From Inonotus obliquus (Eukaryota; Basidiomycota; Agaricomycetes; Hymenochaetales; Hymenochaetaceae), in the NCBI GenBank assembly GCA_032164295.1, contig JAJHTX010000002.1, positions 2,418,001 to 2,482,000 of the forward strand: a DNA stretch of 64,000 nt, given 5' to 3'. The translations under genes were made by a program, and so were the position numbers. Below are positions 22,798-38,154 of this stretch, in pieces. Position 1 is the first letter of the stretch, and every line of letters begins with the position of its first letter. Under the pieces are notes generated by a model. The model worked only from the letters and a program-made list of their open reading frames with translations. It made no database searches and was not told where the DNA came from.

Positions 22798-25192
22798 TTA
22801 TAATCTTACCTTCTTGAAGGTGTTCCTTGAAACTCCGTCTTCTTGAAGTACAAGTTCCCTTACAAGGACATATCCACCCCGACGCGGAAGGTAGACGCAC
22901 TGTACATAGTAGAAGACAGCTCCGAAGACTACAATCCCGAGGGTAACGACCACATGAAGCTGCAGTGCAGTGAGTATCAATTCAAAGAAACAACTAGGGA
23001 GCAAAAACCCGACAAAGGATGCTCACATAGTAAGGAAGTCCTTCATACACCTCGTATCCTTCTGAGGGAGGGACGAGGGGAACAACCGAGAGGAAAATAT
23101 TGCAGAGGAAGAAGAACACTGTTACAGTTGACCAGGCGGTAAAAGGCGGTGCCCAGTCATACCCACGGGCTTTAGCCCATCGGGTGCGCAAGAAGAGAAG
23201 CCCCGCAGAAACGGCAGCATATATCACCGCAAGTGGATACGTATTTACTGTAATATTCAGATGGTTAGTCCATTGCAATCGGAAACAGAGGGTGAGGGGG
23301 ATGTTACACTGGAGAACGAAGTGGAATGCATCCCCTGGTGGGGGAAGCGTCGCGGCGACCAGCGACGTGAACCACTGCACAGACAGAGCAGAGAAAGGTG
23401 TGTTGAATGGTCGGTTGCTCGCAAACCAGGATGAATACGGTAAAATGCCTTCGCGACCCAATTCCTGTATCACTGCGAATGGTCAGTATACGGTACAAGT
23501 GGAGGAGCCAAGCTTACCTCTGCTTTGCGTAAATTGAACGGCGAGCATATTGCCGTAAACAGAGAGGGCTATGATCACAGAGACGAACTACGTTTCAAAT
23601 TCGTCAATTAGCTTGCTCCCGAAACCTATGCATTCTTCTCACCCGCTCGGCCTGCGAACCGAAAATATTTCGAAAGAATAGCGCACTGGCAATACATAGG
23701 TGTTGGTTAGTCCCATGCCATGTTTCGGAGGCTTGAATGCCTAAGACATATGCACATACGCAACGACCCGTCCACTATTGAGTATTTCTTCCCTGGAGAC
23801 GACAGCAAAGTATGACAGGTTGACAAGAATGTACACGAGAGTAACGGAGAACATTGCAAGCGGTGCCGCGCGCTTGATCGTCCGTACCGGGTCCCGTACT
23901 TCCGAAAGGGCGTAGTTTGCGTTGGAGTAGCCAATAAAGGACCTATATTTCGGTGAGAAGAAGAAATACTCTTATATCACAAGAAGGATCGGGAAAGCTG
24001 CCTTACCAACTAACGTTGAGGAGAGCCGTTACGAAAGCGTTCGCCTCGAGCCTCGTGCCAACCCACAAATTCCCCCACTCAAGGTTATCCGTCCTCTCAA
24101 CATTGAGAAGTGTCGGAAACGCGAATACCACAAGGCCGAGTAGGATAATAAATACCATGACGAGCATGATAAACATTCCAAGCGCATTCTGCAGGCGTAG
24201 GCCCCAGTTCAGGCGAGTTCCATGTAGCAAAAAGGCTGTCGTGAGTGCCAAAGAGCCAACGAGACGGGTGTTTATTTGTGTCGGAGTGATGTTGAATGCG
24301 TGGATGACATCTATTGAAAGCAGTCAAGACGAAGGTAGGGAAGTTGTAAAATGACCACTGACATTCGCCTATGACAACAGCACCAGCCGATGACCATCCC
24401 TACACGATAATTCGCATGTCAATCAATAGAGATCATTGTATCATTGCAGGAACACACACCACAAGAATGACGAACGTCGCATAGACATAACTAACAAGGT
24501 ACTTCGGCCGGCGGAAGATAAACTCAAGGTAATTCTTCTCACCACCACTCCGGGGTAAGCCCTATATTCCACAAGTCGAGATAGCAAAGCAAATCAGTAC
24601 TGTAAGATAATGGTTGTTGAATCCAAATACGAACTGTCCCGAACTCAATGAAAACTGCCGTGCCAGCTGCCGCGATAAGTGCACCCAGGATCCACATCAC
24701 CAAGGACAACCCAACGCTTCCGCACGACTGTAGTATCACACTCGGCGTCGCGTATATCCTGCGTAACATCTCGTTTCAGTCGTAACTGTGCATCGCCGAT
24801 ATAGTGTACCTACCCTGTGCCAATGACACGGTTGAATACCAAGAACGCTGCACTTATGAGACCTGAAGCCAGAAAACGCAAACGCAAGGACTTGAGTTCT
24901 TCTTAACGAATTCGCGATAACCGGTCCTACCGAGCTGTCTTTTTTCTTGCGGAACGGCATCGAACGTTTCCCCGCCATTATCTTCTGCACGAGGCAAGAC
25001 AAGCATATGGGTTCGCTCATTAGCTCTGTACATGTTATGCAAAGGATTATGAAGCCATTCACCATCTTCGCCTGCATGAAATGCCGCTCCATCTATCGGT
25101 TGGTGTGAACTTCCCCCTGGTCCGTTGTTTTTTGCCGCGACACGAATCGCATGTTCACCCTCGCTCAACAACGGCTCAGTCTCTCCTGACAT
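22798..25192 (-). CDS. MUP1-type (LAT-like) amino-acid permease, copy A
   Basis: This APC-superfamily plasma-membrane permease is closest to fungal methionine permeases Mup1/Mup3 as far as motifs show. The start MSGETEPLLSEGEHAIR is followed by a cytosolic tail of about 100 residues ending RQLG. Then come GLISAAFLVFNRVIGTG (TM1, substrate-binding break), IYATPSVILQSCGSVGLSL (TM2), ALIAAAGTAVFIEFGT, the GGEKNYLEF signature seen in Mup1, GWSSAGAVVIGE (TM4), and later hydrophobic segments ending in FYYVQCVYLPRRGGYVLVRE and a short tail NTFKKVRL. About a dozen introns are present. It is a tandem duplicate of the next gene on the same strand. Substrate is inferred from family only. Confidence 0.88.
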
Positions 25193-25777
25193 GAAGGTGT
25201 CAAGTTTGATGACTGTATACGGAGGAGGACGTTCCGAGCCCAGAATATTAGTGCCATTTCGGGGAGGCCTGAGATATTTAAAGTATCATAAGCTGCTCTA
25301 CCTTGGGTTCGTCATCCACGAGCATTCTGACGCGACCACTGTGTACGGGAGTCTGAGTTCCCCATTCGACGCGCAACATGTTTCTTAGCGACGTGTATGT
25401 TGTTATCGGAATTGACCTTGAAATTTTGGTGACGAATATAGGTACGAGGAAGCAATAATATAATTAAAGCGACGACTGTTTCAACAAGAGGGACCAGAGG
25501 GAGATGGCAAGCCGGAGATCACGAGATAGACCCGACCTTCACCGTATTATACATCCCAGTGTCAAGAACCTTGTAATTTTCACAAGAGTGGCAAAGTCTA
25601 CTGTGAACATACTTTTAACTGCGCGTACAATTGCTAGAGCTACAGCTTGTTATATGCAAAAAGGGAGGTCCGAATGTGCGTTTCACGATCATGATGCTCG
25701 TAATTGGCTGTTCCTGAATCGATTAGAACAGCTACTGGTAGATAAGAAGGGAAGGCATAACGCACGCCAGGCTCTAC
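25193..25777. other. Spacer between the two tandem permeases (promoter of copy A)
   Basis: 585 bases between the copy A start and the copy B stop. No CACGTG is seen here, unlike upstream of copy B. An open frame at 25504-25803 overlaps copy B's end and has no similarity. Confidence 0.45.
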
Positions 25778-28133
25778 CTATTCCTCTTCAGGAATCTTCC
25801 TGAAGACATTACGCGAAGTACCATCGTCTTGGAGAACGACATCCTGGACAAGCTCATAGCCACCTCGTCGAGGAAGGTAGACACAGCGAACGTAGTAGAT
25901 CAGGACACCTATGAGTGCAATCCCTAGCACGACGATGACGTGCAACTATAAGACAGCGTGAGACGACCAATACGATGTTCGTTTGAGCAATCTAATGTGA
26001 TCAAAGGGACCACTCACGAAATATGGAATATTCTCATATATTGCTCGCCCTGGTGAAGGTGGGACAAGCGGAGTCGCGGCTAAAAAGACATTCGAGAACA
26101 AGAAAAAAGCTACGAGTGATGTCCAAGCTGTGAATGGTGGTGTCCACTCATATCCACGTTTCCGCGCATGCCTCGTATGAAGAAAGAGGAGTCCTGCAGA
26201 TACAGCGATGTTGATTGAGACTGTGGCGTAAGAGTTGACTGTTGTGCGAGCGAAATTCACAACAGGATACTGGAATGCTGTAGGAGGAATGACGTACACT
26301 GCACTACAAAGTTGAATGCATCTCCAGGAGGAGGCAGTGTCGCAGCAATAAGAGACATGGCCCACTGTAGGGACAAGCCAACGAGAGGCGTATTAAAGGG
26401 GTGGCTGCTTGCCAACCAAGAAGAATAGGGCAGGATGCCTTCTCGGCCCAGCTCTTGAATAACTGCAAGAACATATCCCTGAGTGAATAATCGAGGTGTA
26501 GGCGCGGAGGAATGCAAACCTCTGCCTTGGGTAAATTGCATAGCTAACATATTCCCAAACAAGGAAAGTGCAATAATCAAAGAGACAAGCTGAATGGGCA
26601 ATATGTCAGTGGGCGAGCCTTTCAGATATCAAGGAGACATAACGAAATAGCACGCACCCTTTCCACCTGTGTTCCAAACAGGTTTCGGAAGAATAATGCA
26701 CTAGCACGGATCGGACAAATCTTAGCCTCAAATCCTTCCTCTAAACAGTAGATAGGACTCACGCAATAACACGCCCACCTTGAAGTACCTCTGTCTTCGA
26801 AACAATTGTAAAATAGGAAAGGTTGACTAAAATATACACGAGCGTAACAGTGAACAGTGCGAGTGGGGCAGCTCGTTTGATCGTCCGCACCGGATCTTTA
26901 ACCTCCGAAAGAGCGTAGTTTGCATTAGAGTAGCCGTTGAAACACCTGTATTCCGTATATCGTGTTTAGTTCCCGTCTTTAAGTTGTCTCTATATCTCAT
27001 AGAGAAACTATGACTCACCAGATGACATTGTAAAGCGCAGTAACAAGAGCATTAGCCTCAACTCTTGTTCCGACCCACATGTTTGCCCACTTGAGATTAT
27101 CTGTCCTTTCTATAGAGAGACATCCAGGGAAGGCAAAACTAGCGAATCCGGCGAGGATGATGAAGGACATGACGAGGAGTGTGAACGTGCCGAGGGTGTT
27201 CTGCACACGCAGACCCCATTTCAGACGTACTCCATGTAAGAGGAAGGCTAGTGTCAGTGTAATACCGCCTACAAATCGGGAGTTCCACCGCGTCACAGGT
27301 ACGCCTAACGCATGAACTGCATCTGGTTGAATTCGGTCCGTGAATAAGAGACTGAAAAAGTGGCATGCTTCACGCACATTCGCCAAAGAGGACTGCAGAC
27401 GCTGCTGCCCAGCCCTGGGTTGCAAGGGCTTTATCAGAAATTCTAAGGCTAGTACTTCCAAGACACTCACGATAAGAATGACGAGCATGGCGTAAACATA
27501 ACTAACAAGGAATCTGGGACGACGATAGATGAATTCCAAGTAATTTTTCTCGCCTCCATTTCGAGGAAGACCCTTATTCAGAAAAGATAAACACAGGATG
27601 ACATTCGGAGACCCATAATACATACCGTTCCGAGTTCGACGAAGACAGCAGTACCAGCAGTTGCTATAAGCGCTCCGAGAACCCACACTACCAGGGAAAG
27701 GCCTACGCTTCCGCATGATTGTAGGATAACACTCGGAGTCGCATAAATCCTAGAGGAAAATATCCAATGGTTATCCGCTGGATACATCATCTGTGCTCAG
27801 CGGCTCATACCCAGTTCCGATGATACGGTTGACGATAAGAAAGACTGCACTCGTTAAGCCTGAACTTGATTTACTAGTGTACCAGCTAACCAAGACCCAA
27901 ACTTACCAAGCTGCCTCCTTTCAGGTTGCTCGCGTAATTCATCGCGTAACCTTTCTACTAGTGAAAGGATAGACCTCATTTGCAGAAATCTATGTGTGGT
28001 CGGACTGACCGTCATTTCCCGGAAGCAGACCCAACCCACTTCTTGTAGGAGAGACATACAGGCTCGCGCGTTTCGTGTCCTGCGAAGGCCGGCGTGGACA
28101 GAGCAAGAGTTCGCGTTCACCGATATCTCCCAT
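25778..28133 (-). CDS. MUP1-type (LAT-like) amino-acid permease, copy B
   Basis: The paralogue of copy A has the same order of segments: RRQLG, GLTSAVFLIVNRIIGTG, IYATPSVILQSCGSVGLSLVVW, GTAVFVELGT, NGGEKNYLEF, RRPRFLVSYVYAM, and the C-terminal YYVRCVYLPRRGGYELVQD followed by DDGTSRNVFRKIPEEE. The likely start is ATG at 28133 (MGDIGERELLL). A first intron (GTCAGT to CACTAG) joins LLPGND to VERLRDELREQPERRQLG. The N-terminal tail has diverged strongly from copy A while the membrane core is near identical in many stretches. That fits recycling of different regulatory tails, but this is inference. Two CACGTG sites lie upstream. Confidence 0.88.
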
Positions 28134-28660
28134 TCTATATCCAGGGTCGTAGTTAAGAGCAAAAGATGGTGGGACAGTGGTGCTGATAAGCGGGCGCAAG
28201 AGCGCGAGTCAGGAGCCAGATTAGACTGCCAGGCGGAAATGGTGATCCACATGCCGTATCAGTCGGGAGAGAAAGGAGTTTGCAATCCAGAAGAGATGGA
28301 AATCGGAAGGTAAGAGTAAATGCAGGTGAGATATCAGGCATGTCTATTGCATGAAAAACTTGGACTTGTCGGAATCAGCGAGACCAGATGGACGCCATGA
28401 CCATCACAGACTGGGAAGATATTCTATCACGTGATGTAGTTAGTGTCGTCAAAAAGTTCAGTTCACTGTCTGTAATATTTCAGTGCGACGCCTCTCGTAT
28501 TATTGAGAATCTCCCTCTTTCATGGGTGTTAAATTAGAGGTCTATTGCTCACCGCAGTCGTAGCTTTCCTACTCATCTATAACCACGTGATTCACCATTT
28601 TCGTGATCGGCAGCAAAACTGCACCCACTGCCAGGCAAGAACACAATTAATACTGGCAAC
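28134..28660. promoter_or_regulatory. Divergent promoter with two CACGTG sites
   Basis: The 527-base spacer lies between the start of permease B (-) and the start of the histidine methyltransferase gene (+). TATCACGTGAT at 28425-28435 is about 290 bases from permease B. CCACGTGA at 28583-28590 is about 70 bases from the other ATG. In budding yeast, TCACGTG (Cbf1) drives sulphur-amino-acid genes including MUP1, so the site is suggestive. Confidence 0.5.
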
Positions 28661-30120
28661 ATGTTCAAGTTCAATTTCTCCGACTTGGATCCCGAGGATA
28701 ATGAGAATCAGCTTATGGAGACCGGCGACTCTTCTGCAAAACACTGCGAAGGAACTGTCCAGTCTCAAACCGAGACTCAAGTCCGTGAACTGTTGCTAGA
28801 CGAACTAGTAAGCATATAGTCACTCTGTCTGCAACCCGCCATGATAACTCATCTCTCACATCGATCGAAGAAAGGCACAAACCCTTCCACCAGCGTTCTC
28901 CTACTCTCCGCTTGTCATCCCTCTTTCAAATCCGGGAGCGACGACGCAGTCAGCTCGACAGGGTCTTTCTGGTTCCAAAAGTACCGTAACTCTCCTCAGA
29001 CGCGATCTTTTCGACGCCCGCTACCAGCTCATATCTGAGTCTGATGCCGACGATCCGCCGGTCGCTCCCCTCGCGCCTGCAGGACGATCGGAGGACGGCA
29101 ACCCGGAGAACGCTCTGAAATTTATTGACAATCCTTCGGACCTCGTTCCCGGTGTATACGAGGGCGGGCTCAAGACGTGGGAATGCAGTCTTGACTTGGT
29201 TGATATTCTCGCCAGCACCACTCCAGATGATGAGAATATACAATGGTTCAGGGGAAAGAAGGTCATTGAGGTGTGTTCCATAGTCTTGCGAAAGTTGCGA
29301 TTTTTGACGATGCGTTCTGAAAGATCGGATGCGGAACTGCTATCCCGAGTCTCTTTTTACTGTACACAATCTTCTCGCAGCCTCAGTGGACAAGCAGTGC
29401 TATTCCCAGTGCAACAAATGACGTTCCTCAAACGCAGTTTATATTGCAAGATTACAATAGCCTCGTCTTACGACTCGTTACGTTTCCAAACGTCCTCCTT
29501 ACGTGGTGTACGTTTCCTGCCCATGACTTTCTACAGCACCCTCAAGCTACTTCCTTTTAGACTCATCACCACTAGCAGAGACATACCGCTCACAGCACCC
29601 ATCCGTAGGCGAAGATGATGAAGCCATAGAAATTGACGCATCAAAACCAGGAGACTTGCAGATCACGACTGAACTCCTGGCCGCATTCCAGAACTCCCTG
29701 GACGAGCAGCGTATCTCGATTCGCTTTATTTCAGGATCCTGGCAGTCCCTCGCGAATACCAGTATCAACATTTGTAAATTCCCGTTCGATATTACTCTCA
29801 CATCGGAGACAATCTATCAGACCTCCAATCTCTCCTCGCTTATCACTTTGTTGAATCGATGCGCGTTGGGTGCAGGTGATAATGGGCGTGAAGGAAGTAT
29901 TCCCGACGCTGAAACCGTCTCGAGGGCAAATGGACTTTCACTCAGAGGAAACGGACGTGGGCGGATGTGCCTTGTTGCGGCTAAGGTCTTATATTTCGGC
30001 GTGGGAGGCGGCATCTTGGAATTCGAAAAAGCCGTAAGGGAAGTCGGTGGGACTACGCTGAGTGTTCTGGAGCGTAAAGAGGGAGTTGGACGAAAAGTCT
30101 TGAGTGTCATATGGGCATAA
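28661..30120 (+). CDS. METTL18/Hpm1-type protein-histidine N-methyltransferase
   Basis: The family methylates a histidine of ribosomal protein uL3 and is a class I SAM enzyme. Four exons (28661-28807, 28875-29270, 29324-29507, 29561-30120) join in frame to 428 residues. Key segments: MFKFNFSDLD at the start, LPPAFSYSPLVIPLS, RRDLFDARYQLI, NPSDLVPGVYEGGLKTWECSLDLVD, then KKVIEIGCGTAIPSLFLLY (SAM motif I, created only by splicing), FILQDYNSLVLRLVTFPNVLLTWY, and C-terminal IRFISGSWQSL and ILEFEKAVREVGG. Three introns are 53-67 nt. The family motif GxGxxxPS confirms the exon 2/3 junction. Confidence 0.92.
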
Positions 30121-31511
30121 CTTCAGCAGTCGGAGTAGTCAAGGAACCAATCGATACTTTTATTCCTATTGTTACGAATATTGCGACAACAGTAGGCAGA
30201 AAAATCCTCGATACCTGAATGCATGACGTAAGCATAAGAGCCATGAAACATTATTGACACGAAGGTTAGAAAGATCAGAAAAGCCGGTATTTTCATATCC
30301 TAGCCCTGCACCACCTCCACTTCTCCGGTGCAGATACCCAAGACGAGTAGATACACGACAGACCCATACAGATAGAAATCCATACGGGCGGAGATAGCGA
30401 AAGCGTAGCAATTGGACAAGACCATCAAAGAATGGATGAACTTGGTTTCTTCCTTGGCGCAACCACAAAGAAGTGCAACAAACCACTCACAAGCGTGATA
30501 GGCTATGCCATGGTGGAAGGGAGTATCTTAAGCCTGGAAGAGGGGAGTGTAAATTAGTGGAGGGTTAAAATGAAGTGTATGAAAAATGTCAGATAAGAAA
30601 ATTTTTGGTATTAGGTTTTCCACAAAGAACTTGCGTCCTCATTCGGAAGCAGAACTGAAATGGATGCTCATCATGAAAAGAATGGCTGGAACGTGTGCTT
30701 ACCGAGAAAAGCAGAACGAGTTGGACTGGACGTTCTGGAGGATGTTGAGGGTTGAGGGACAGAGAAACAACACGAAGATCGTCCTGAATTTCTTTGAGTA
30801 GTCTTCAAACTCCGATTAAACATTGATCGACGTGTCTGTTTTCTCAAATTTGCTCAATTTACCGCTCATATCTTCTCTGACAACTTGCAACGGTGAGCAA
30901 CATATTTTTCGTATTATTTTCTTCATTCCTTTTGTGATGATACCCATCCATTCACCGAGCCGGTAACGTTCTTCGATGAACCACGCTCAAACATGCATCA
31001 CCAACTGACCCATTTTGTCTTTTTCTTCCCCATCTACTCTATCATCAGTCATACTGACCGTCGTTCTCTCCCAGTAATCCCACGCAAAATGTTTGTACGT
31101 TAAATCTTCTTGATCAGCGGGGCCGTTTGGTCTTGGGACGAAGCACGTTAGCTGGGCGACGAAGAGGATGAGCCCTCATGCTAACACACACCACCCTCTC
31201 CCTTGCAGCGGCGTGCTTTTCTCAGTTCAGCGCACTCATTCAGCTTTCTTAGGACGCCGCATCATTCAAGTACTCGTGAGGGGTTTGAAGGAGAATGCTG
31301 AATAGGTGAGTCTTTGTTCAGGCTATCCCGGCCAATGATGCTTCAAAATATACAAGCATATGTCCGATAATTTATGAAGGACAATAATTAGTCTAACTGA
31401 GGCCATTGCATTGACATTTCTTGCCGCGTAATGCAAATATACTGACTTGAGGGCATTCCAGGTCGACGTCTCTCGTGTAATTAGTGAGGAGAGTGATTGT
31501 GGCGAAGCAAG
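30121..31511. other. 1.4-kb region with a possible short spliced transcript
   Basis: No recognised gene. Around 30893-31316 there are good splice signals (GTGAGC, then CCCAG; GTACGT at 31095 then TTGCAG at 31208; GTGAGT at 31306). Joining 31089-31094 to 31209-31301 gives a 32-residue frame MFRRAFLSSAHSFSFLRTPH and onward. This looks like a short mitochondrial-type leader, but I know no homologue. It may be a small protein or a non-coding RNA. Confidence 0.25.
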
Positions 31512-33783
31512 TCAAAGCAGGTATCTGAACCCTTTTTTCCTCTGTTCTTCCCTCTCAGTCCTTTCTAGCAACTCATTCTGTGCCTTCAGATGTCTTCGAA
31601 AGATCCAGCACATGAGAACCGTCACTCCCTGTAATGCAATGCAGATTCCGTACGATTTCCTGTAGGTCGGGGCCCAAGCCGTCGGGAAACAGTACCTATG
31701 AAAGAGCAAAAGGGATACACCAAGTGAGTTGCGGTGCTTAGCGAATTGCGAAGGGAAGGTATACTTACGATCCTGCAACATTTCCCAGCTGTGAGAACCC
31801 ATTCACGAAGGCAAGCGCAACGGCGCGCTTAGAAGGTGGCCGGGGGATGCTATTGGAGAGCCACGAGAAAATGATCATGTAGCCACAGTAGGACAGGCAA
31901 ATCAAACATCTGCACATAATTGCCGTTGGAACGGACGTCAACAAGGCGAGTTGAGATATCTCGGAAGACTTACAGAGAAATGTATCGCGAAACAATATTC
32001 ATAGTCGTCATTCCGATCACAAAACCAACGATTCCAACAACAAGGGGGCAAACGATGTGGAAGAATCTTTCGCCTTGCTTGTCCGAATGACTGCAACAGC
32101 TTATTCATGAGCCAAACTTGCGGTTTCCCGCCTAAACTCACGACTGACCTTGCATTAAAGAATGCTGTTGTGGCCGCGAGGAACCATGGCGGTGCGACTA
32201 GGACAAGTGTCACCGTCCGACTGAATCCGAGAGTAGCGACCAGAGTTGGAAAGAATTGGTTAAACGACAGCGCACCGACCTCTGCTACGAGCGCTGTACC
32301 AACCCACCAGACTCGCCAATCTGACAGTGCCAGTACGAACCCTCTTCCTTGTCGTGTGACTTGGGATCTGAACCTTTGTGTTGATTTGGACCCCGCAATC
32401 GTCGCTTCAACGCCATTTTTTGCCCCCTCGCAGTCGTCGGCAGAAGACGCAGCGTATGCAATGTTGGCAGAGTCTCCTTCCTGATCGTCGACGTTGATTC
32501 CGCCATCCACTGTCATTCGCTGCAACGCAAAGCGACGTTCTATCGGAGTTAACCAACGTGTGTTATTCGGAAAGTCAGGAAGTATGAAAACCGTGACAAT
32601 CGCGAAGACAACGGTAAGGCTTCCTTCGATGAAGAACAACCACCTGTTTAGAAAGTCAATCTTAGTGTTCTGTGATTACGCGACGAGGCAGTAAGCATTG
32701 ACCCACCTCCAAGCAGTTTGCCCCAACTTTCCCTCCATTCCGTCCAGAATTCCAGATGCCATAAGCGACCCGATGGCATTGCTAACGAGGTTCGAGGAAA
32801 CCAGCACTGACATGCGAAGACCTATGGTGATCGTGAAATCCGCAAGTATAGTCAATGATGCAGGTCGTAGATTCGAGAGACAGAGAGGCGGATAAATACT
32901 CACCAAGCTCCTTGCGTGTATACCACTTCGATAGGAGGAACAACGCTCCTGGGAAGAAAGCTGCTTCTGTAACGCCCAGAAACGATCGAGCCAGCATAAC
33001 GCCGACAAAGCTTGGAGGAATAGGTATCAGGACTTGAATATTTATGGCGAGGATAATTTGCGTTACTTTTTCGTTATTCCTTCCTTTCAGGGTGAGCATG
33101 AATTTGCTTATGAGTATCTGGACACTTGCCTGTACAGATCGATATTATTCCCCAGATAGTCATACACACAGACAAATATAGGGACGGTCGGCCCATGTAA
33201 TTGAGGAACATATTCCTTCCGTTTTTGATAACGATGGAAGTCAAGTACCATCCCTTGACGAGAATTCGGGATACTCACGAAGGCACTTGCATGAGAATAT
33301 ATCCAACATACATTATTGATAGAACAATATTGTATTCTTGACCCTGCTAAATCGTCAAAGCTGGTGTTCTATTATGCTCTTGCATGAAAGCGCACTTTGA
33401 GGTGCAAGTCATCCTCGAAACCCCTGAGCCGGGCAGCATTAGCTTATCAAATCAGAAATTGAACCAGGAGATGGAATCAATTTTTACGCTGCGTTATTCC
33501 TATCGATCTTCAAAGAACACGTCAAGAAGAGACCAGAGCCAATCGAACCGAGACAAATACGTACATAGTTCAAGATATAGATGATGATCAGGATACTCAT
33601 TCTCAAGTCCAGCTTCTTCACAAGCTGACGTTCGAGCCTCTCGCGCTCCTCAGGTCCTCCAAATTCCGCATCCATAATCCGAGCTGGCACTGGCACAGGA
33701 AGGACCGAGACGTCTTCTCGCTCCTCAATCTCTACAATTTCTTTATCCGAGTCACCCAAGACGGATACTGGTGGGGACGGCAT
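31512..33783 (-). CDS. MFS transporter, Dal5/anion:cation symporter family
   Basis: This plasma-membrane carrier probably moves small organic acids, vitamins or allantoate-like compounds; the substrate cannot be told. The cytosolic start MPSPPVSVLGDSDKEIVEIEE leads to ERLERQLVKKLDLRMSILIIIYILNYIDRNNA (TM1 with the family's YxDR motif), QEYNIVLSIMYVGYILMQVPS (TM2), FVGVMLARSFLGVTEAAFFPG (TM4), LLSKWYTRKELG, GQTAWRWLFFIEGSLTVVFAI, PDFPNNTRWLTPIER (loop typical for Dal5-like proteins), YCFPTAWAPTYRKSYGICIALQG and a charged tail ending GFRYLL. It has many introns, including a 20-base exon (IDRNNAA, near 33490-33510). Confidence 0.88.
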
Positions 33784-34458
33784 GTTGACAAGTGCGATGA
33801 GATTTCAGCAGGTCTGAGCTGAGCGAGGAGAGCAACACAGTTCGTTCTGAAGAGAGCCCCAGCTTCCTACAGCAGTATTATAAGCGATCACTGAGAGTGG
33901 GGAGTGGTCTTTATTTATTCTTAGAATCGGCACTAGATTCCCCAGGGCACCAATGGGCTCGGTGCGTAGTTCCTCATCGCCGCTCGATAACACACAAATA
34001 GCACACCAAAGATGTTCGTGGAGTCAAGAGCAAGGCTCAGATGATCATAGAACTGAACACGCGCCTCAAAGTTGACCGGAGGACGTCGCCGCTTTGAATA
34101 GAGAACTAGTTGATGTTCGTGGGCGAAGCCGTCCAGCCACAGCCAATATACGAGCGTGTGACGAATTCAACGGGAAGACGGAGTCGGGTCAGTGAATTAC
34201 CGCCCGCAGAGCAAGAGTCGTCGATGGTGGTCAGCTTTCCAATGTTTCCATAGTACAAAATAGTTGAGATTGATGTCGTATGGCGTATTGGGTTGAACGT
34301 ACTGATTCTACTGAATCTGAATCTTTCTTTTCTGGGGGAAGCCAAATGAGAGTTGCAAACCACAACTCGCGCAAGCACAGATCTTGCTGAAATTGCCTGA
34401 GTCCCCCATCTGGAATGCTGATCGACGTCGATCCCACTTCCCCGTCGATCCCAATATA
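33784..34458. other. Upstream region of the MFS gene, nothing else recognised
   Basis: It runs from the MFS start codon to the left end of the MITE. Short open frames have no similarity. Confidence 0.4.
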
Positions 34459-35093
34459 CTATGCTAGTACCCCTCTTTTCCGATTCGTTCTGCAGCCGCA
34501 CAACTTCAATATCAAGCCTCCAAAATAATCATGCAGTACAAGCAGGCATAAAGAAGCATAATCCAGCTTTCAAAAAGAAATTATCGGTTTTTTTGGGTGA
34601 GATACAGGGTGGTATCCCTCTTTTCCGATTTGTCACACGTTGTCACAGACAAGGTATTCACAAGAATTCTCTCACGGGTACGTCGGAGTTTCAAATTGCT
34701 ACACTTCGGCAACTTCCCGCTAATACGTTTGTCACCCCAAGTCACCACACAGGACCTCCTCTTGAATTACAATCCACAGAGGCACAGAGGATGACTGAAA
34801 AAAAATCAGAGCACTTCCGTGTATCCATGCACAGCATACATAAGATAAAAGTGAGAGATCCACGTATGCTTAGTTTTTTCTTGGTGAAACAGTCATGCAG
34901 AACACTCCCAGAACCGCTTTTTTGACTAATATTTTTACAAGAGCAGCACACATCCACAAAGAAACCTCATAATATTATTCAGATAGTAGAAATACATCTC
35001 CGTGAATTTTTCCAGGTTGAACGGATGTGTGGAAGGTAGGGAAACAGAAAATCGGAAAAGAGGGGGAAACGGAAAAGGGGGGTACTAGCATAG
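34459..35093. mobile_element. MITE-like DNA transposon with TA target duplication
   Basis: Inverted ends: 34459 rightward and 35093 leftward both read CTATGCTAGTACCCC followed by a C/T difference and CTTTTCCG, 24 bases with one mismatch. Each end is flanked by TA (34457-34458 and 35094-35095), as in Tc1/mariner/pogo insertions. At 635 bases it is too short for a transposase, and open frames inside show no transposase motif. A motif TCCCTCTTTTCCGATT-like is repeated inside (about 34614-34630) and as a second subterminal copy at the right end (35050-35064). A non-autonomous element mobilised in trans is the best reading. Confidence 0.72.
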
Positions 35094-35095
35094 TA

Positions 35096-35568
35096 TTGTC
35101 GTGTGGCATGCAATGCTGTTCACGTTTATACCATACACCCAGGATCCAGGAAAGAAATTGGTAATCAACGCCGGAGGTCCACTACGTCCAATACAGGTTA
35201 TGGAGTTACCGGTCGTACTTCAGATCGTTGAGTGGGCCTTCCCCGCATTTACCTTCAGGGATCCATTAGTATCTGCTTTCTCGAACTCTACAGCCACGAA
35301 AATTCCATGCGTTATTTATTTAAATACAGTATTAACACAGTCATTCCGCACAAGCGAAGCAAACAGAGAGGTTAAAGAAGAACAGCAGTCAAAGCAGTAC
35401 TGGTACTAGTGCAAACTAGGGTGGAATGACGAAATGGGCTTGGATCCTACACTGGGAAATTAAAAGTCTTTCGTCGAATCGGCCCTTCTTTTGCATAAGA
35501 GGCGCAGCGAGCATTAAAACCTTGAACTACCTTCTGACAGCAGGGCAACAGAGCACACATAGTTCAAC
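35096..35568. other. Spacer between MITE and calcineurin A 3' end
   Basis: No supported gene; this is the probable 3' flank of calcineurin A. Confidence 0.4.

Positions 35569-38154
<2,586 letters not shown>

Noticed and set aside
29196..29618. Continuous plus-strand frame across the methyltransferase exons
   Set aside because: It skips the GCGTAIPS motif that only splicing produces.
30172..30486. Hydrophobic minus-strand frame downstream of the methyltransferase
   Set aside because: No ATG in good context and no family; probably chance.
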